DNA from: Pseudoxanthomonas composti
GTDB taxonomy: Bacteria > Pseudomonadota > Gammaproteobacteria > Xanthomonadales > Xanthomonadaceae
NCBI RefSeq assembly: GCF_004122095.1
Contig: NZ_SAWZ01000012.1
Location: 1-64,000, forward strand
Reading direction: 5' to 3'
Length of the DNA stretch: 64,000 nt
The position numbers and the translations under genes are program-made. Shown piece after piece: positions 8,659-18,486 of this stretch (the stretch's first letter is position 1; each line of letters opens with the position of its first letter). The notes beneath the pieces are model-generated. The model ran no database searches. It was not told where the DNA came from and saw only the letters and a program-made list of their open reading frames with translations.

Positions 8659-9312
8659 ATGTTCAAGCCTCGCACCATCGCCCATTGCGCCCTGGCGGCC
8701 TTGCTGTGGCCCCTGGCCGTGGCCGCGCAGGACGCCCCGGCCCCGCAGAAGAAGCTGTATTGCTGGAACGACCGCGGCACCCGCGTGTGCAGTGATGCGC
8801 TGCCGCCGGAGCAGGTCAACAACGCGCGCCAGGAGTTCAGCGCCAACAGCGGCGCGCGGACCAGCTCGGTGGCGGCGGCGATGACCGACGAGGAGCGCGC
8901 CAACGCCGCCCTGGTAGCCGCGCAGGAACAAGCCGACGCGGCGGCCGCCGAGACCAAGCGCCGCACCGAGCAGGCGATGCTGACCTCCTACGCCAGCGAG
9001 GACGATCTCCGGCGCGTGTTCGGCGAGCGCACCGCGTTGCTGGACAACAACGTCAAGACCGCGCGCTACAACATCGCCAGCCTGCGCGAGGGCCTGGTCA
9101 TGCTCTTGCAGAGGGCCGGTGAGCGCGAGCTGGGCGGCAAGCCGGTGGACGCCAAGCTGGCGGGTGAAATTGCCGAGCGCCATCGGGTGCTGCTGGAGCA
9201 GCAGCGCATGGCCACGCGCTTCGAGACCCAACGCGCGTCGCTGGACGATGACATCACCGAGACCCTGGAGCGCTATCGGCAGATGAAACAGCCGGACGCG
9301 CCGGGCGCGTGA
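8659..9312 (+). CDS. Secreted DUF4124-domain protein
   Basis: A 217-residue exported protein from ATG 8659. The signal peptide is about residues 1-22 (ALAALLWPLAVAAQDA). A DUF4124-like segment follows (KKLYCWNDRGTRVCSDALPPE), a short domain common in periplasmic proteins of this group, with two cysteines that could form a disulfide. The rest is highly charged and helical (ANAALVAAQEQADAAAAETK onward), probably a coiled coil. The function is unknown. It follows pyrE closely and may share its transcript. Confidence 0.75.
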   Translation: MFKPRTIAHCALAALLWPLAVAAQDAPAPQKKLYCWNDRGTRVCSDALPPEQVNNARQEFSANSGARTSSVAAAMTDEERANAALVAAQEQADAAAAETKRRTEQAMLTSYASEDDLRRVFGERTALLDNNVKTARYNIASLREGLVMLLQRAGERELGGKPVDAKLAGEIAERHRVLLEQQRMATRFETQRASLDDDITETLERYRQMKQPDAPGA

Positions 9313-9322
9313 CCCGGGATCT

Positions 9323-9736
9323 ATGCAGATCTATTCGCACATCCTTTCCATTCGGATCTCACACTCCGCCCTGGATCCGGACCTCGTGACCCGCACGCTA
9401 GGGCTGACTCCAGAGGTCACCTGGAAAGCTGGCGAGCCTCGCAAAACGCCCAAGGGGACCTTGCTCAAGGGCACACGGTCTAGCGGCTACTGGACGACCG
9501 ATCCTTTCGGCTATGGCTGGAGAGAAAGTCCCGAAGCGACAGTCGAGGATGGCCTGGAAGAGTTGGTGTCGTTTCTGGAGCCGCATCGGGACTATTTGCG
9601 TGGGATCGCCCAGGATGGTCGGGTCGAGATCTGGGCCAGCACTCAGAGCGACCGGAATTTCGCCATTGAGCTTGCACCGCACATGCTGTTGCGCATTGGA
9701 ACGCTAGGCGCCAGCCTGGTGCACGACGTCTACTAG
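9323..9736 (+). CDS. DUF4279 domain-containing protein
   Basis: A 137-residue cytosolic protein. The pattern SIRISHSALDPDLVTRTLGL, then WKAGEPRKTP and SSGYWTTDPF, and later IEIWAS-type and IGTLGASLVHDVY segments match DUF4279. That family is widespread, uncharacterised and often sporadic. The gene is visibly less GC-rich than its neighbours and has no obvious operon partner. It sits between the DUF4124 gene and the convergent phosphomannomutase gene, which suggests a later insertion. The family call is fairly secure; the role is unknown. Confidence 0.7.
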   Translation: MQIYSHILSIRISHSALDPDLVTRTLGLTPEVTWKAGEPRKTPKGTLLKGTRSSGYWTTDPFGYGWRESPEATVEDGLEELVSFLEPHRDYLRGIAQDGRVEIWASTQSDRNFAIELAPHMLLRIGTLGASLVHDVY

Positions 9737-9796
9737 GCCCTATCGCCGTATGGCGGCGTAGATCAGTCACGCCGCAGTGTTCTCGACGCTCCGCGT

Positions 9797-12133
9797 TTAG
9801 AACGTCAGCGTCAGCTCCGGCGCCACCTGCTGCAGCGTGCCGCGGAAGGCGTCGCGGATGCGATCCAGTGCGGCCTGGTCGTCGGCCTCGAAGCGCAGCA
9901 CCAGCACCGGGGTGGTGTTGGAAGCCCGCAGCAGGCCCCAGCCATCGTCCCAGTCCGCGCGCAGGCCATCGATGGTCGACAGGCGCGCACCTTCGAACTG
10001 CGTCACCTCGACGAAGCGCTCGACGATCTCATGCGGCGAGGCCTCGCCCACGGCCACCTTCAGCTCCGGCGTGGACACGCCGTTGGGCAGGGCCGCCAGC
10101 GTATCGCTGGGGGCCTCCTCACTGGCGGCCAGGATCTCCAGCAGGCGCGCGGCGGCATACAGGCCGTCGTCGAAGCCGTACCAGCGCTCCTGGAAGAAGA
10201 AGTGGCCGCTCATCTCGCCGGCCAGCTCGGCGCCGGTCTCGCGCATGCGACCCTTGATCAGCGAATGCCCGGTCCGCCACATCATCGGCGTGCCACCGTG
10301 GCGCAGCACCCAGCCCTGCAGCTTGCCGGTGCACTTGACGTCGTAGATCACCATCGCGCCCGGGTTGCGCTCCAGCACGTCGCCGGCGAACAGCATCAGC
10401 AGGCGGTCGGCATAGATGATCTCGCCTTCGCGCGTGACCACGCCCAGGCGGTCGCCATCGCCGTCGAAAGCCAGGCCGATGTCGGCGTTGAAGCGCTGCA
10501 CCGTCTGGATCAGGTCCTGAAGGTTGTGCGGTTCGCTGGGGTCGGGGTGATGGTTGGGGAAGGTGCCATCGACGTCGCAGTACAGCGGGATGGCCTCGGC
10601 GCCAATGGCCTCCATCAGGGCGGGGGCGAACTCGCCGGCCACGCCGTTGCCTGCGTCGATCACCACCTTGAGCGGACGCGCCAGCTGCACGTCGCCGGCG
10701 ATGCGCTCCAGGTAATCCTGGGCCACGTCGCGGGCCTCCAGGCTGCCCTTGTCGGTGGAGATCAGCTGGCCTTCGGTGATGCGGGTGTACAGCGCGGTGA
10801 TGGCCTCGCCCGATAGCGTCTCGCCGCCGATGACGATCTTGAACCCGTTGTAGTCCGGCGGGTTGTGGCTGCCGGTGACCGCCACGCAGCTACCGGTCTG
10901 CAGGTGATAGGCGGCGAAGTAGCACACCGGCGTGGGCGCCAGGCCGATGTCGATGACGTCGATGCCGGCCCGGCGCAGTCCTTCGATCAGGCCCGCGGAC
11001 AGCTCAGGCCCGGACAGTCGGCCGTCGCGCCCCACCACCACGTTGTTGAAGCCGGCCTCGGACATCACCGAGCCGATGGCCTGGCCGATCAACTCGGCGG
11101 TGCGCACGGTGAGGCTGCCGCCCACCACGCCGCGGATGTCGTAGGCGCGGAAGATCCCCGGATCGACATGGCCGCCCGCAGCGCTGCCCACTGCTTTCTT
11201 CGCCGGTGCCTCGCTGGTCTCGGTTCGCGCCGGCACAGGGGGCGCTTCGCGCTTGATCGCCTCGCCGAAGGTGACATCGCTGCCGTGGGCGACCGCGCCC
11301 GGCTCGCGCTTGCGCGCCAGGGCCAGGGTCGGCACGCGCAGGCGCTGGAAGGCCAGCAGCACGCTCAGGGCGGCCACCAGCAGCAGCAGGCCGGCCACGA
11401 TCAGGCACTGCACCGCGCCCAGGCCCATCGGCCCTTCGCTGATCGCAGGCGTGGCCTCGACCACGCGCAGGCCGCTGGTGCCCACGGAGCGGCCACCGGA
11501 ATCGGCGCTGGCCGACAGGCTGGCATCGCCCGATTCGGCCACCGTGTGGCTGCCCTGACGCAAGGCCAGATACGCCCCTTCGGGCAGGGCGGCGTTACTG
11601 ACCGCCGCGGTCACCGCGGTGGCCGGCAACACGGCATAGACCACATGGCCCCCTGTTGCGGCGGCCACGCCCAGCACCGGCTGCTTGCGCTCAAGCACGA
11701 TGCCCGCCTGCGGCTGGCCCTGCTCGAGCGCGCGTTCCAGCAGTGCCAGCTTGGCGTAGCCGAAGGTGCCGGCATCGGCATAGCCGGCTTCCAGGGCGGC
11801 CTCCAGCACCTGGACATCCTTGACGTCCTGCCAGCCCGCACGCACGGCCTGCGCGGCCGCGGCGGTGTCGCCCGCGGCCAGCGCGGCGCCGACTTCGGGC
11901 TTGGCCACGCGTTGGGCCAGCTGGCTGCCCTGGGTGGCCAGCACCTGCTGCATCGCAGCCACGGCCTCCTCGCGCGCCGCCAGGGCCTGCTGCTCATGCC
12001 GCTCGGAACTCAGCAGGCTCCAGCCGCCCCAGCCGAACCAGGCCGCCAGCAGCACCAGCACCACGGCCAGCAGCGGCAGCGATTGCCGCCTGTCCTGCAG
12101 ATTCAACTCCAAGCCCTTCTTTTTCCCCGCCAT
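9797..12133 (-). CDS. Membrane-anchored phosphomannomutase/phosphoglucomutase
   Basis: A 778-residue protein in two parts. Residues ~1-320 hold one hydrophobic segment at about 20-40 (LLAVVLVLLAAWFGWGGW), a long alanine-rich helical stretch, and a second at about 240-262 (LIVAGLLLLVAALSVLLAF), so the middle is probably periplasmic. From about 323 a complete alpha-D-phosphohexomutase follows: FRAYDIRG, phosphoserine loop TGSHNPPDYNGFK, metal loop FDGDGDRLG, sugar loop GEMSGHFFF, and a C-terminal phosphate-binding domain. It interconverts mannose or glucose 1- and 6-phosphates for LPS and exopolysaccharide. Soluble AlgC/XanA are about 450 residues, so the extension is notable. It lies 16 bp past dut. 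Confidence 0.9.
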   Translation of the reverse strand: MAGKKKGLELNLQDRRQSLPLLAVVLVLLAAWFGWGGWSLLSSERHEQQALAAREEAVAAMQQVLATQGSQLAQRVAKPEVGAALAAGDTAAAAQAVRAGWQDVKDVQVLEAALEAGYADAGTFGYAKLALLERALEQGQPQAGIVLERKQPVLGVAAATGGHVVYAVLPATAVTAAVSNAALPEGAYLALRQGSHTVAESGDASLSASADSGGRSVGTSGLRVVEATPAISEGPMGLGAVQCLIVAGLLLLVAALSVLLAFQRLRVPTLALARKREPGAVAHGSDVTFGEAIKREAPPVPARTETSEAPAKKAVGSAAGGHVDPGIFRAYDIRGVVGGSLTVRTAELIGQAIGSVMSEAGFNNVVVGRDGRLSGPELSAGLIEGLRRAGIDVIDIGLAPTPVCYFAAYHLQTGSCVAVTGSHNPPDYNGFKIVIGGETLSGEAITALYTRITEGQLISTDKGSLEARDVAQDYLERIAGDVQLARPLKVVIDAGNGVAGEFAPALMEAIGAEAIPLYCDVDGTFPNHHPDPSEPHNLQDLIQTVQRFNADIGLAFDGDGDRLGVVTREGEIIYADRLLMLFAGDVLERNPGAMVIYDVKCTGKLQGWVLRHGGTPMMWRTGHSLIKGRMRETGAELAGEMSGHFFFQERWYGFDDGLYAAARLLEILAASEEAPSDTLAALPNGVSTPELKVAVGEASPHEIVERFVEVTQFEGARLSTIDGLRADWDDGWGLLRASNTTPVLVLRFEADDQAALDRIRDAFRGTLQQVAPELTLTF

Positions 12134-12149
12134 GCGTCACAGCCCCCTG

Positions 12150-12608
12150 TCAGCGCACACCCGTGTGGCCAAAGCCCCCCTCGCCACGCGTGCTTCCGGT
12201 AAATGAATCCACGACCTGCAAGCTTACGCGGGTGATGGGCTGGATCACCAACTGGGCGATGCGATCGCCGGGCTGAATCGTGAACGGCTCCCCGGAACGG
12301 TTCCAGGTGCTGATCAGCAGCGGCCCCTGGTAGTCGGCATCGATCAGGCCGGTGCCGTTGCCCAGCACGATGCCGTGGCGGTGGCCCAGACCCGAGCGCG
12401 GCAGGATGATGCCGCACAGCGCCGGGTCGCCGATGTGGATGGAGATGCCGCTGGGAATCAGCGCGCTCTCGCCGCCGGCCAGGGTCATCGGCGCCTCGAT
12501 CGCCGCGCGCAGGTCCAGCCCGGCGCTGGCCTCGGTGGCGTAGGCCGGCAGCGGCCATTCGTCGCCGTATCGGGGATCGAGCAGTTTCAGCTGCAGGGCG
12601 TGGCTCAT
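12150..12608 (-). CDS. dut: dUTP diphosphatase
   Basis: Trimeric dUTPase (dUTP to dUMP and PPi), 152 residues, which keeps uracil out of DNA and feeds dTMP synthesis. All five family motifs are visible: [40 protein letters not shown], and the C-terminal arm [11 protein letters not shown]. The arm has His where Ser is usual in the P-loop-like motif. The start ATG overlaps the coaBC stop by 4 nt (ATGA), so expression is coupled. The phosphomannomutase gene follows in the same direction. Confidence 0.96.
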   Translation of the reverse strand: MSHALQLKLLDPRYGDEWPLPAYATEASAGLDLRAAIEAPMTLAGGESALIPSGISIHIGDPALCGIILPRSGLGHRHGIVLGNGTGLIDADYQGPLLISTWNRSGEPFTIQPGDRIAQLVIQPITRVSLQVVDSFTGSTRGEGGFGHTGVR

Positions 12609-13822
12609 GCGTTCAATCGCTCGACGATCAGATCGACCAGCCGGTCGGCCAGTTCGGTCTTGGGGGCGGAGGAGAAGTCGCGCTCGCCGTCCTTCCAGTA
12701 GGCGGTCATCGCATTGCGGTCGCTCTCGAAGCCGCCATCGGGGATGCCCACGCGATTGGCCACGATCATGTCCAGGCGCTTGGCCAGCAGCTTGCCGCGG
12801 GCGTACTCGGCCACGTTCTCGGTTTCGGCGGCGAATCCCACCACCAGCTTCAGGGCCTGCTCGGAGGCGGCCACCTCGGCCAGGATGTCCGGCGTGCGCA
12901 CCAGGTCCAGGTCCAGCCGCTCGCTGGATTTCTTGATCTTGTTGGCCATCTGCGTGCGTGGGGTGTAGTCGGCCACGGCGGCCGCGCCGATGTAGATGTC
13001 CGCCGGCAGCGCGCCCAGCACGGCCTGGCGCATCTGCACCGCTGAGCGCACGTCGATCCGGCTCACCCCGACCGGGGTGGGCAGGCTGACCGGGCCGGCC
13101 ACCAGCAGCACCTCGGCGCCGCGGCGCGCGGCGGCGGCGGCGATGGCAAACCCCATCTTGCCGCTGCTGCGATTGCCCAGGTAACGCACCGGGTCCAGGT
13201 CCTCGTAGGTGGGTCCGGCGCTGACCACCACGCGCTCGCCGGCCAGGGTCTGCGCCAGGGCCGGCGCGGCCTGCTCGGCCGTGCGGGACAGGGCCGCGAC
13301 GATCGCGGTCGGTTCGGTCAGGCGGCCCGGGCCGGACTCGCCCTCGGCCAGCGGGCCGTCTTCCGGGCCGATGACCTGCACCCCGCGCTGCCTGAGCAGC
13401 TGCACGTTGGCCTGGGTGGCCGGGTGCGCCCACATCACGTGGTTCATCGCCGGGCACACGGTGATCGGCGCGGTGGTGGCCAGGCACAGGGTGGTGACCA
13501 GATCGTCGGCCAGGCCCTGGGCCAGGTGCGCCAGCAGATCGGCGGTGGCCGGGGCGATCAGCACCCGGTCGGCCCAGCGGGCCAGCTCGATATGCCCCAT
13601 CGAGGCCTCGGCGTGGCTGTCCCACAGCGTGGTGCGGGTGGGATGGCCGGACAGGGCCTGGAAGGTCAGTGGGGTGACGAATTGCTGGGCACCGGCGGTC
13701 ATGGCGACCTGCACCTGCGCCCCGGCATCGCGCAGACGGCGCACCAGGTCCAGCGACTTGTAAGCGGCGATGCCGCCACCCACGCACAGCAACACACGTT
13801 GTCCCAGCAGCGCTTGGTTCAC
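12605..13822 (-). CDS. coaBC: Bifunctional phosphopantothenoylcysteine decarboxylase / phosphopantothenate-cysteine ligase
   Basis: Coenzyme A biosynthesis protein of 405 residues with two fused activities. The N-terminal flavin-dependent CoaC domain starts [20 protein letters not shown], carries the active-site His in [12 protein letters not shown], and has the PAMNHVMW clamp near residue 127. The C-terminal CoaB ligase domain begins near [20 protein letters not shown] and has the lysine-rich loop MANKIKK and later FAAETENV. It is divergent from radC and heads the coaBC-dut-phosphomannomutase cluster. Confidence 0.96.
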   Translation of the reverse strand: MNQALLGQRVLLCVGGGIAAYKSLDLVRRLRDAGAQVQVAMTAGAQQFVTPLTFQALSGHPTRTTLWDSHAEASMGHIELARWADRVLIAPATADLLAHLAQGLADDLVTTLCLATTAPITVCPAMNHVMWAHPATQANVQLLRQRGVQVIGPEDGPLAEGESGPGRLTEPTAIVAALSRTAEQAAPALAQTLAGERVVVSAGPTYEDLDPVRYLGNRSSGKMGFAIAAAAARRGAEVLLVAGPVSLPTPVGVSRIDVRSAVQMRQAVLGALPADIYIGAAAVADYTPRTQMANKIKKSSERLDLDLVRTPDILAEVAASEQALKLVVGFAAETENVAEYARGKLLAKRLDMIVANRVGIPDGGFESDRNAMTAYWKDGERDFSSAPKTELADRLVDLIVERLNA

Positions 13823-13975
13823 GTGGGAAAGTTCCGACTTGCCAACAGGCCGCTAGCTTACCCGATGCCCCGCGCGCCCCTGATGCCAGCGAAGCATGTG
13901 CCGATGCACATTCGTCACATGCGCCAGGGCCGCGCCATGTCGGCGCGCCGATGCGCCGACCCCGAGGACCCCTGC

Positions 13976-14650
13976 ATGCACATCCGCGACTGGCCCGCCG
14001 GCGAACGCCCCCGAGAAAAACTGCTGCTGCGCGGCGCCGCCGTGCTCTCCGACGCCGAACTGCTGGCGATCTTCCTCGGCTCGGGCCTGCCCGGTCGGGA
14101 TGCGGTGCAGACCGCGCGCGATCTGTTGCGGCAGCACGGCCCGCTGCGCCGGCTGCTGGACTGCTCCGCCAAGGCCCTGGCCAAGCTGCCGGGCCTGGGC
14201 CCGGCGCGCGCCAGCGCGCTGTGCGCCGCCCTTGAGCTGAGCCAGCGACATCTGGCCGCCGAGCTGGAGCGCGGCCAGGCCCTGGCCGACCCGCACGCGG
14301 CCGGCCGCTACTTCAGCCAGCGCCTGCGCGGGCGACCGCACGAGGTCTTCGCCGCGCTGTTTCTGGACAGCCGGCATCGCGCGCTGGGCTTCGAGGAGCT
14401 GTTCACCGGCACCGTGGACAGCGCCGAGGTCCATCCGCGCGAAGTGGTGCGGCGGGCGCTGTCGCACAATGCCGCCGCCGTGATCGTGGGCCATAACCAC
14501 CCTTCCGGCTGCAGCGAGCCTTCGGCGGCGGACCGCGCCATCACCGCGCGGCTCAAGCAGGCGCTGGCCCTGGTGGATGTGCGTCTGCTGGACCATGTGG
14601 TGATCGGCGACGGCATGCCCGTGTCCATGGCCGCACGGGGTGAGCTGTAG
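13976..14650 (+). CDS. radC: RadC family protein (JAMM/MPN-fold, DUF2466)
   Basis: A 224-residue protein from ATG 13976 ([17 protein letters not shown]), the conserved RadC start. Earlier in-frame ATGs only add a poor leader. A helix-hairpin-helix-like region ([20 protein letters not shown]) precedes the JAMM metal site, whose key residues are [14 protein letters not shown] (His-x-His...Asp) plus the Glu in LGFEELFTG. The historical link to DNA repair was withdrawn, and the in vivo function is unsettled; RadC is often linked to DNA processing. It is divergent from coaBC. Confidence 0.92.
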   Translation: MHIRDWPAGERPREKLLLRGAAVLSDAELLAIFLGSGLPGRDAVQTARDLLRQHGPLRRLLDCSAKALAKLPGLGPARASALCAALELSQRHLAAELERGQALADPHAAGRYFSQRLRGRPHEVFAALFLDSRHRALGFEELFTGTVDSAEVHPREVVRRALSHNAAAVIVGHNHPSGCSEPSAADRAITARLKQALALVDVRLLDHVVIGDGMPVSMAARGEL

Positions 14651-14743
14651 GCGGATGGGGCAGCGATCGGGCGCATTCGGGCGTGCAACGGGCGCGGTGG
14701 GCTAAAATCGCCGGTCCGCGTTGTCAGCCAGCGACCCATCCCT

Positions 14744-16435
14744 GTGAAATCCCCCCTACGCGCCTTGATCCTGCAAGGCATCGATGCCCTGCGCCAGAAC
14801 GGCACCCTGCCGGCCGATGCGGCCACGCCGGACTTCGTGGTCGAGCGGCCCAAGACCCGTGAACACGGCGATTTCGCCACCAATGCCGCCATGCTGCTGG
14901 CCAAGGCCGCGCGCAGCAATCCGCGCGCGGTGGCGCAGGCGCTGCTGGATGCGATGCCCGCCAATGCGGACATCGCCAAGGTCGAGATCGCAGGCCCGGG
15001 CTTCATCAATTTCCACTTCAGCGCCGCCGCCTACCAGCGCGAGGCCGCCAACGTGCTGGCGCAGGGCGCCGGCTACGGGCGCAACGACAGCGGCGCGGGC
15101 AAGACCGTGGGCGTGGAATACGTCTCGGCCAATCCCACCGGGCCGCTGCACGTGGGCCACGGTCGCGCCGCGGTGATCGGTGACTGCCTGGGCCGGGTGC
15201 TGGCCGCCAACGGCTGGGACGTCAAGCGCGAGTTTTACTACAACGACGCCGGCGTGCAGATCGAAAACCTGGCCAAGTCCACCTTCGCGCGCCTGCACGG
15301 GCTCAAGCCGGGCGATGCGCAATGGCCGGAGGCCGCCTACAACGGCGACTACATCGCCGATGTCGCCGCGGCCTACCTGCGCGGCGATGCCATCGAGCTC
15401 GAAGGCCAGACCGTGACCGGCAGCGGCGACATCGAGGATCTCGATGCGATCCGCCGCTTCGCCGTGGCCTACCTGCGTCGCGAGCAGAACGCCGACCTGG
15501 CCGCTTTCGGCGTCGGCTTCGATGTGTATTTCCTGGAGAGCTCGCTGTACCAGGACGGCAAGGTCGAGGAAACCGTGGCCAGGCTCAATGCCTCGGGCCA
15601 TACCTACGAGGAGGGCGGCGCGCTGTGGCTGCGTTCGACCGACTTCGGTGACGACAAGGACCGCGTCATGCGCAAGTCCGACGGCACCTACACCTACTTC
15701 CTGCCCGACGTGGCCTACCACCTGTCCAAGTGGCAGCGCGGCTACGAGCGCGCCATCACCGAGCTGGGCGCCGACCACCATGGCTCGCTGGCGCGCGTGC
15801 GCGCCGGGCTGCAGGCGCTGGACGTGGGCATCCCCCAGGGCTGGCCGGAGTACGTGCTGCACCAGATGGTCACGGTGATGCGCGGCGGCGAGGAAGTGAA
15901 GCTGTCCAAGCGCGCCGGCAGCTACCTGACCTTGCGCGACCTGATCGAGGAAGCCGGCGCCGATGCCACGCGTTGGTTCCTGATCGCGCGCAAGCCGGAC
16001 TCGCAGCTGACCTTCGACATCGACCTGGCCCGCCAGCAGAGCAACGACAATCCGGTGTTCTACGTGCAGTACGCGCACGCGCGCATCTGCAGCCTGCTGC
16101 GCCAGCTGGCCGAGAAGGGCCTGTCGGCCTACGACCAGGGCGCGGGCATCGAGGGACTTTCGGGTCTGGACGATGCCGCCTCGCTGGCGCTGATGGTGGA
16201 ACTGTCGCGCTATCCGGAAGTGGTGGAAGCGGCCGGCCAGTCGCTGGAGCCCCATGCCATCGCGCAATACCTGCGGGAACTGGCCTATGCTTTCCACACT
16301 TGGTACGGCGCCACGCCGGTGCTGGTGGAAGATGCCGCCGCGCGCAACGCGCGCCTGGCCCTGGCGATGGCCACCCGTCAGGCGCTGGCCAACGGCCTGG
16401 ACCTGCTGGGCGTCAGCGCGCCCGAGCGCATGTAA
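14744..16435 (+). CDS. argS: Arginyl-tRNA synthetase
   Basis: Class I synthetase that charges tRNA-Arg, 563 residues, starting at GTG 14744. An N-terminal Add-1 tRNA-elbow domain (to about residue 110) is followed by the catalytic core. The HIGH-type motif is HVGHGR ([18 protein letters not shown] region), and the KMSKS-equivalent is KLSKRAG near residue 388. A C-terminal anticodon-binding DALR helical domain ends in GVSAPERM. The length matches the family. It is followed after about 30 bp by the SPOR-domain gene. Confidence 0.96.
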   Translation: MKSPLRALILQGIDALRQNGTLPADAATPDFVVERPKTREHGDFATNAAMLLAKAARSNPRAVAQALLDAMPANADIAKVEIAGPGFINFHFSAAAYQREAANVLAQGAGYGRNDSGAGKTVGVEYVSANPTGPLHVGHGRAAVIGDCLGRVLAANGWDVKREFYYNDAGVQIENLAKSTFARLHGLKPGDAQWPEAAYNGDYIADVAAAYLRGDAIELEGQTVTGSGDIEDLDAIRRFAVAYLRREQNADLAAFGVGFDVYFLESSLYQDGKVEETVARLNASGHTYEEGGALWLRSTDFGDDKDRVMRKSDGTYTYFLPDVAYHLSKWQRGYERAITELGADHHGSLARVRAGLQALDVGIPQGWPEYVLHQMVTVMRGGEEVKLSKRAGSYLTLRDLIEEAGADATRWFLIARKPDSQLTFDIDLARQQSNDNPVFYVQYAHARICSLLRQLAEKGLSAYDQGAGIEGLSGLDDAASLALMVELSRYPEVVEAAGQSLEPHAIAQYLRELAYAFHTWYGATPVLVEDAAARNARLALAMATRQALANGLDLLGVSAPERM

Positions 16436-16466
16436 TCGCAGACCCGATCAGAGAGCTCCCGAGAAG

Positions 16467-17282
16467 ATGGCGGCACGACGCAACAAGAAGCAGGCCACGC
16501 GCAACAGCGGCAACAGCACGCCCGGCTGGGTGTGGTTGTTGTCCGGGCTGGTACTGGGCGCGGCGCTGTTCTTCATCGTGCCCGGGCTGATGAAGAAGGA
16601 AGGCGACGGCTTCTTCCGTCCCAAGCCCAACCCGGACGCCAAACCCGCTCCGGTGGCCGAGGACGACAGCGCCGAATCGGCCGAAGCGCCGTCGCAGGCG
16701 CCGGCGGACGCCGCGGCCGAGAAGCACAAGGAAACGCAGTACGACTTCTACACGCTGCTGCCTGGCCGCGAAGTGCAGATGTCCGATGCCGAACTGGCCG
16801 CCAGCGCCGAAGCCGAGCAGAAAGCCCAGCAGAAGGCGCAGCAGCAGCTGGAAGCCGCGCGCGCGCAGGCCGCCCTGGAAGGCCGTACCCCGCCGCCGGC
16901 CAGCGCCAATCCCGACCCGACCCTGCTCGCCGCCGGCCCGCAGCCGCTGGACGAATCGGCCCGCCCCGCGGTGGCCGCCGCCACACCGGCAGCCACCCCC
17001 GCCGCTGTTGGGAGCGCCTCGGCAATGGCCGCGCCTGCCACTGGCGGCGATGCGCGCTACATCCTGCAGGCCGGCTCCTTCGGCGCCTCCGGCGATGCCG
17101 AGCAGACCAAGGCCAAGCTGGCGATGATGGGGCTGGGCGCGCGCGTGGAATCGGCCGACATCAACGGCAAGACGGTCTACCGCGTCCGCATGGGCCCCTA
17201 CGGAACCGCCAGCGAACTGGCCGAAGCCAAGCAGAAGCTGGCCGGCAGCGGCCTGCAGGCGATGGCCATCAAGGCACGATGA
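16467..17282 (+). CDS. SPOR-domain protein (FtsN-like, septal peptidoglycan binding)
   Basis: A 271-residue bitopic membrane protein. A short basic N-terminus (AARRNKKQATRN) precedes one membrane span (WVWLLSGLVLGAALFFIVPG). After that comes a proline/alanine-rich periplasmic linker with a helical Gln/Lys/Ala stretch (EQKAQQKAQQQLEAARAQ). A C-terminal SPOR domain (RYILQAGSFGASGDAEQTKA... VYRVRMGPYGT) closes the protein. SPOR domains bind denuded glycan strands at the septum. The argS-SPOR order parallels known argS-ftsN-type loci. The next gene's ATG overlaps its TGA. Confidence 0.88.
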   Translation: MAARRNKKQATRNSGNSTPGWVWLLSGLVLGAALFFIVPGLMKKEGDGFFRPKPNPDAKPAPVAEDDSAESAEAPSQAPADAAAEKHKETQYDFYTLLPGREVQMSDAELAASAEAEQKAQQKAQQQLEAARAQAALEGRTPPPASANPDPTLLAAGPQPLDESARPAVAAATPAATPAAVGSASAMAAPATGGDARYILQAGSFGASGDAEQTKAKLAMMGLGARVESADINGKTVYRVRMGPYGTASELAEAKQKLAGSGLQAMAIKAR

Positions 17283-17713
17283 AGGCACCGGAGACGGCCG
17301 CACAGCGCCTGATCCTGGCGGCCGCAGCCGCCATCGGCCTGCAGCTGGCCGCATCCGGGCTGCTGAGCCTGGCCCTGCCCGCCGGGCAGACCCTCCTGCT
17401 TCCGACCCGGATCGGCTTTATCGACCCGATCAGCGAACTGGTGACCGTCCTGGCAATGGCCGTAGGCGGCTGGCTGGGCGGGCGCGCCTTCGTGCCGTTG
17501 GCCGCAGCCCTGAGCCTGCTGATGTGGGCCGGCATCATCGCGATGCTCTCCTTCGCCGGATTGCCCGGCGCGATGCCTGGCCAAAGCGCCGCCCTGGGGC
17601 AGATTGTCCGCGACAACCTGGCAGGCATCGTGCTGACCCTGTTGGCCGCCGCGGCCGGCGCCTGGCTGGGCGCCTGGCTGCGACAGCGCACCCGTCCCTC
17701 CCCTTCCGCATGA
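17279..17713 (+). CDS. Small polytopic membrane protein, unknown function
   Basis: A 144-residue hydrophobic protein with about four predicted membrane segments: LILAAAAAIGLQLAASGLLS, ELVTVLAMAVGGWLGGRAF, AALSLLMWAGIIAMLSFAG and GIVLTLLAAAAGAWLGAWL. I do not recognise a family. It overlaps the SPOR gene by 4 nt (ATGA) and is 10 bp from ydfG. It is probably translated together with the division-type SPOR protein, which hints at an envelope role, but this is inference only. Confidence 0.7.
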   Translation: MKAPETAAQRLILAAAAAIGLQLAASGLLSLALPAGQTLLLPTRIGFIDPISELVTVLAMAVGGWLGGRAFVPLAAALSLLMWAGIIAMLSFAGLPGAMPGQSAALGQIVRDNLAGIVLTLLAAAAGAWLGAWLRQRTRPSPSA

Positions 17714-17723
17714 GTCCGCCCGC

Positions 17724-18479
17724 ATGACCCAGACTGCCCTCATCACCGGTGCCACTTCCGGCTTCGGCGCTGCCGCCGCGCGGCGTTTCCTCACCGCTGG
17801 CTGGAAGATCATCGCCACCGGCCGCCGGGCCGAGCGCCTGCAGCCGCTGGTCGATGAGTTCGGCAGCGGGCGCGTTCACGTGGCCGCCTTCGACATGCGC
17901 GACAGCGCCGCGCTCAATGCCGCCATCGACGCGCTGCCGGCCGCGTTTTCCGACATCGACCTGCTGGTGAACAACGCCGGCCTGGCCCTGGGCACCAAGC
18001 CGGCTCAGCAGTCGGACCTGGCGCAGTGGCAGCAGATGATCGACACCAACATCACCGCGCTGGCGACCCTGACCCACCGCGTGTTGCCGACGCTGATCGC
18101 GCGCAAGGGCGCGGTGATCAACATCAGCTCGGTGGCCGCCACCTACCCTTACCCGGGCGGCAACGTGTACGGCGGCACCAAGGCCTTCGTGGCGCAGTTC
18201 TCGCTGGGCCTGCGCAGCGATCTGCACGGTACCGGCGTGCGCGTGACCAGCATCGAGCCGGGCATGGCCGAGACCGAGTTCACCCTGGTGCGCACCAGCG
18301 GCGACCAGGCCGCATCGGACACGCTGTACAGCGGGGCCACGCCGATGACCGGCGAGGATATCGCCGAGACGATCTTCTACGTGGCCACGCTGCCCAGGCA
18401 CCTCAACATCAACCGTATCGAGCTGATGCCGGTCAGCCAGTCCTTCGCCGGGTTCCAGGTCGCACGCAACGCATCTTGA
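17724..18479 (+). CDS. ydfG: Short-chain dehydrogenase, YdfG-like 3-hydroxy acid dehydrogenase
   Basis: A 251-residue classical SDR. The NADP(H)-binding glycine motif is TGATSGFGAA near residue 8, with Arg/Arg (ATGRRAERL) after strand two favouring NADP. LVNNAGLALG follows, and the catalytic Ser and Tyr-x-x-x-Lys are in NISSVAATYPYPGGNVYGGTKAF. The C-terminal IEPGMAETEFTLVR and the overall pattern match YdfG, which oxidises serine, 3-hydroxyisobutyrate and similar 3-hydroxy acids and reduces malonic semialdehyde. It is 7 bp before cysM in the same direction. Confidence 0.9.
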   Translation: MTQTALITGATSGFGAAAARRFLTAGWKIIATGRRAERLQPLVDEFGSGRVHVAAFDMRDSAALNAAIDALPAAFSDIDLLVNNAGLALGTKPAQQSDLAQWQQMIDTNITALATLTHRVLPTLIARKGAVINISSVAATYPYPGGNVYGGTKAFVAQFSLGLRSDLHGTGVRVTSIEPGMAETEFTLVRTSGDQAASDTLYSGATPMTGEDIAETIFYVATLPRHLNINRIELMPVSQSFAGFQVARNAS

Positions 18480-18486
18480 TGCGCGC

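Noticed and set aside
14756-16297. 513-codon minus-strand open frame opposite argS
   Set aside because: Shadow of a secure synthetase gene, with no recognisable domain.
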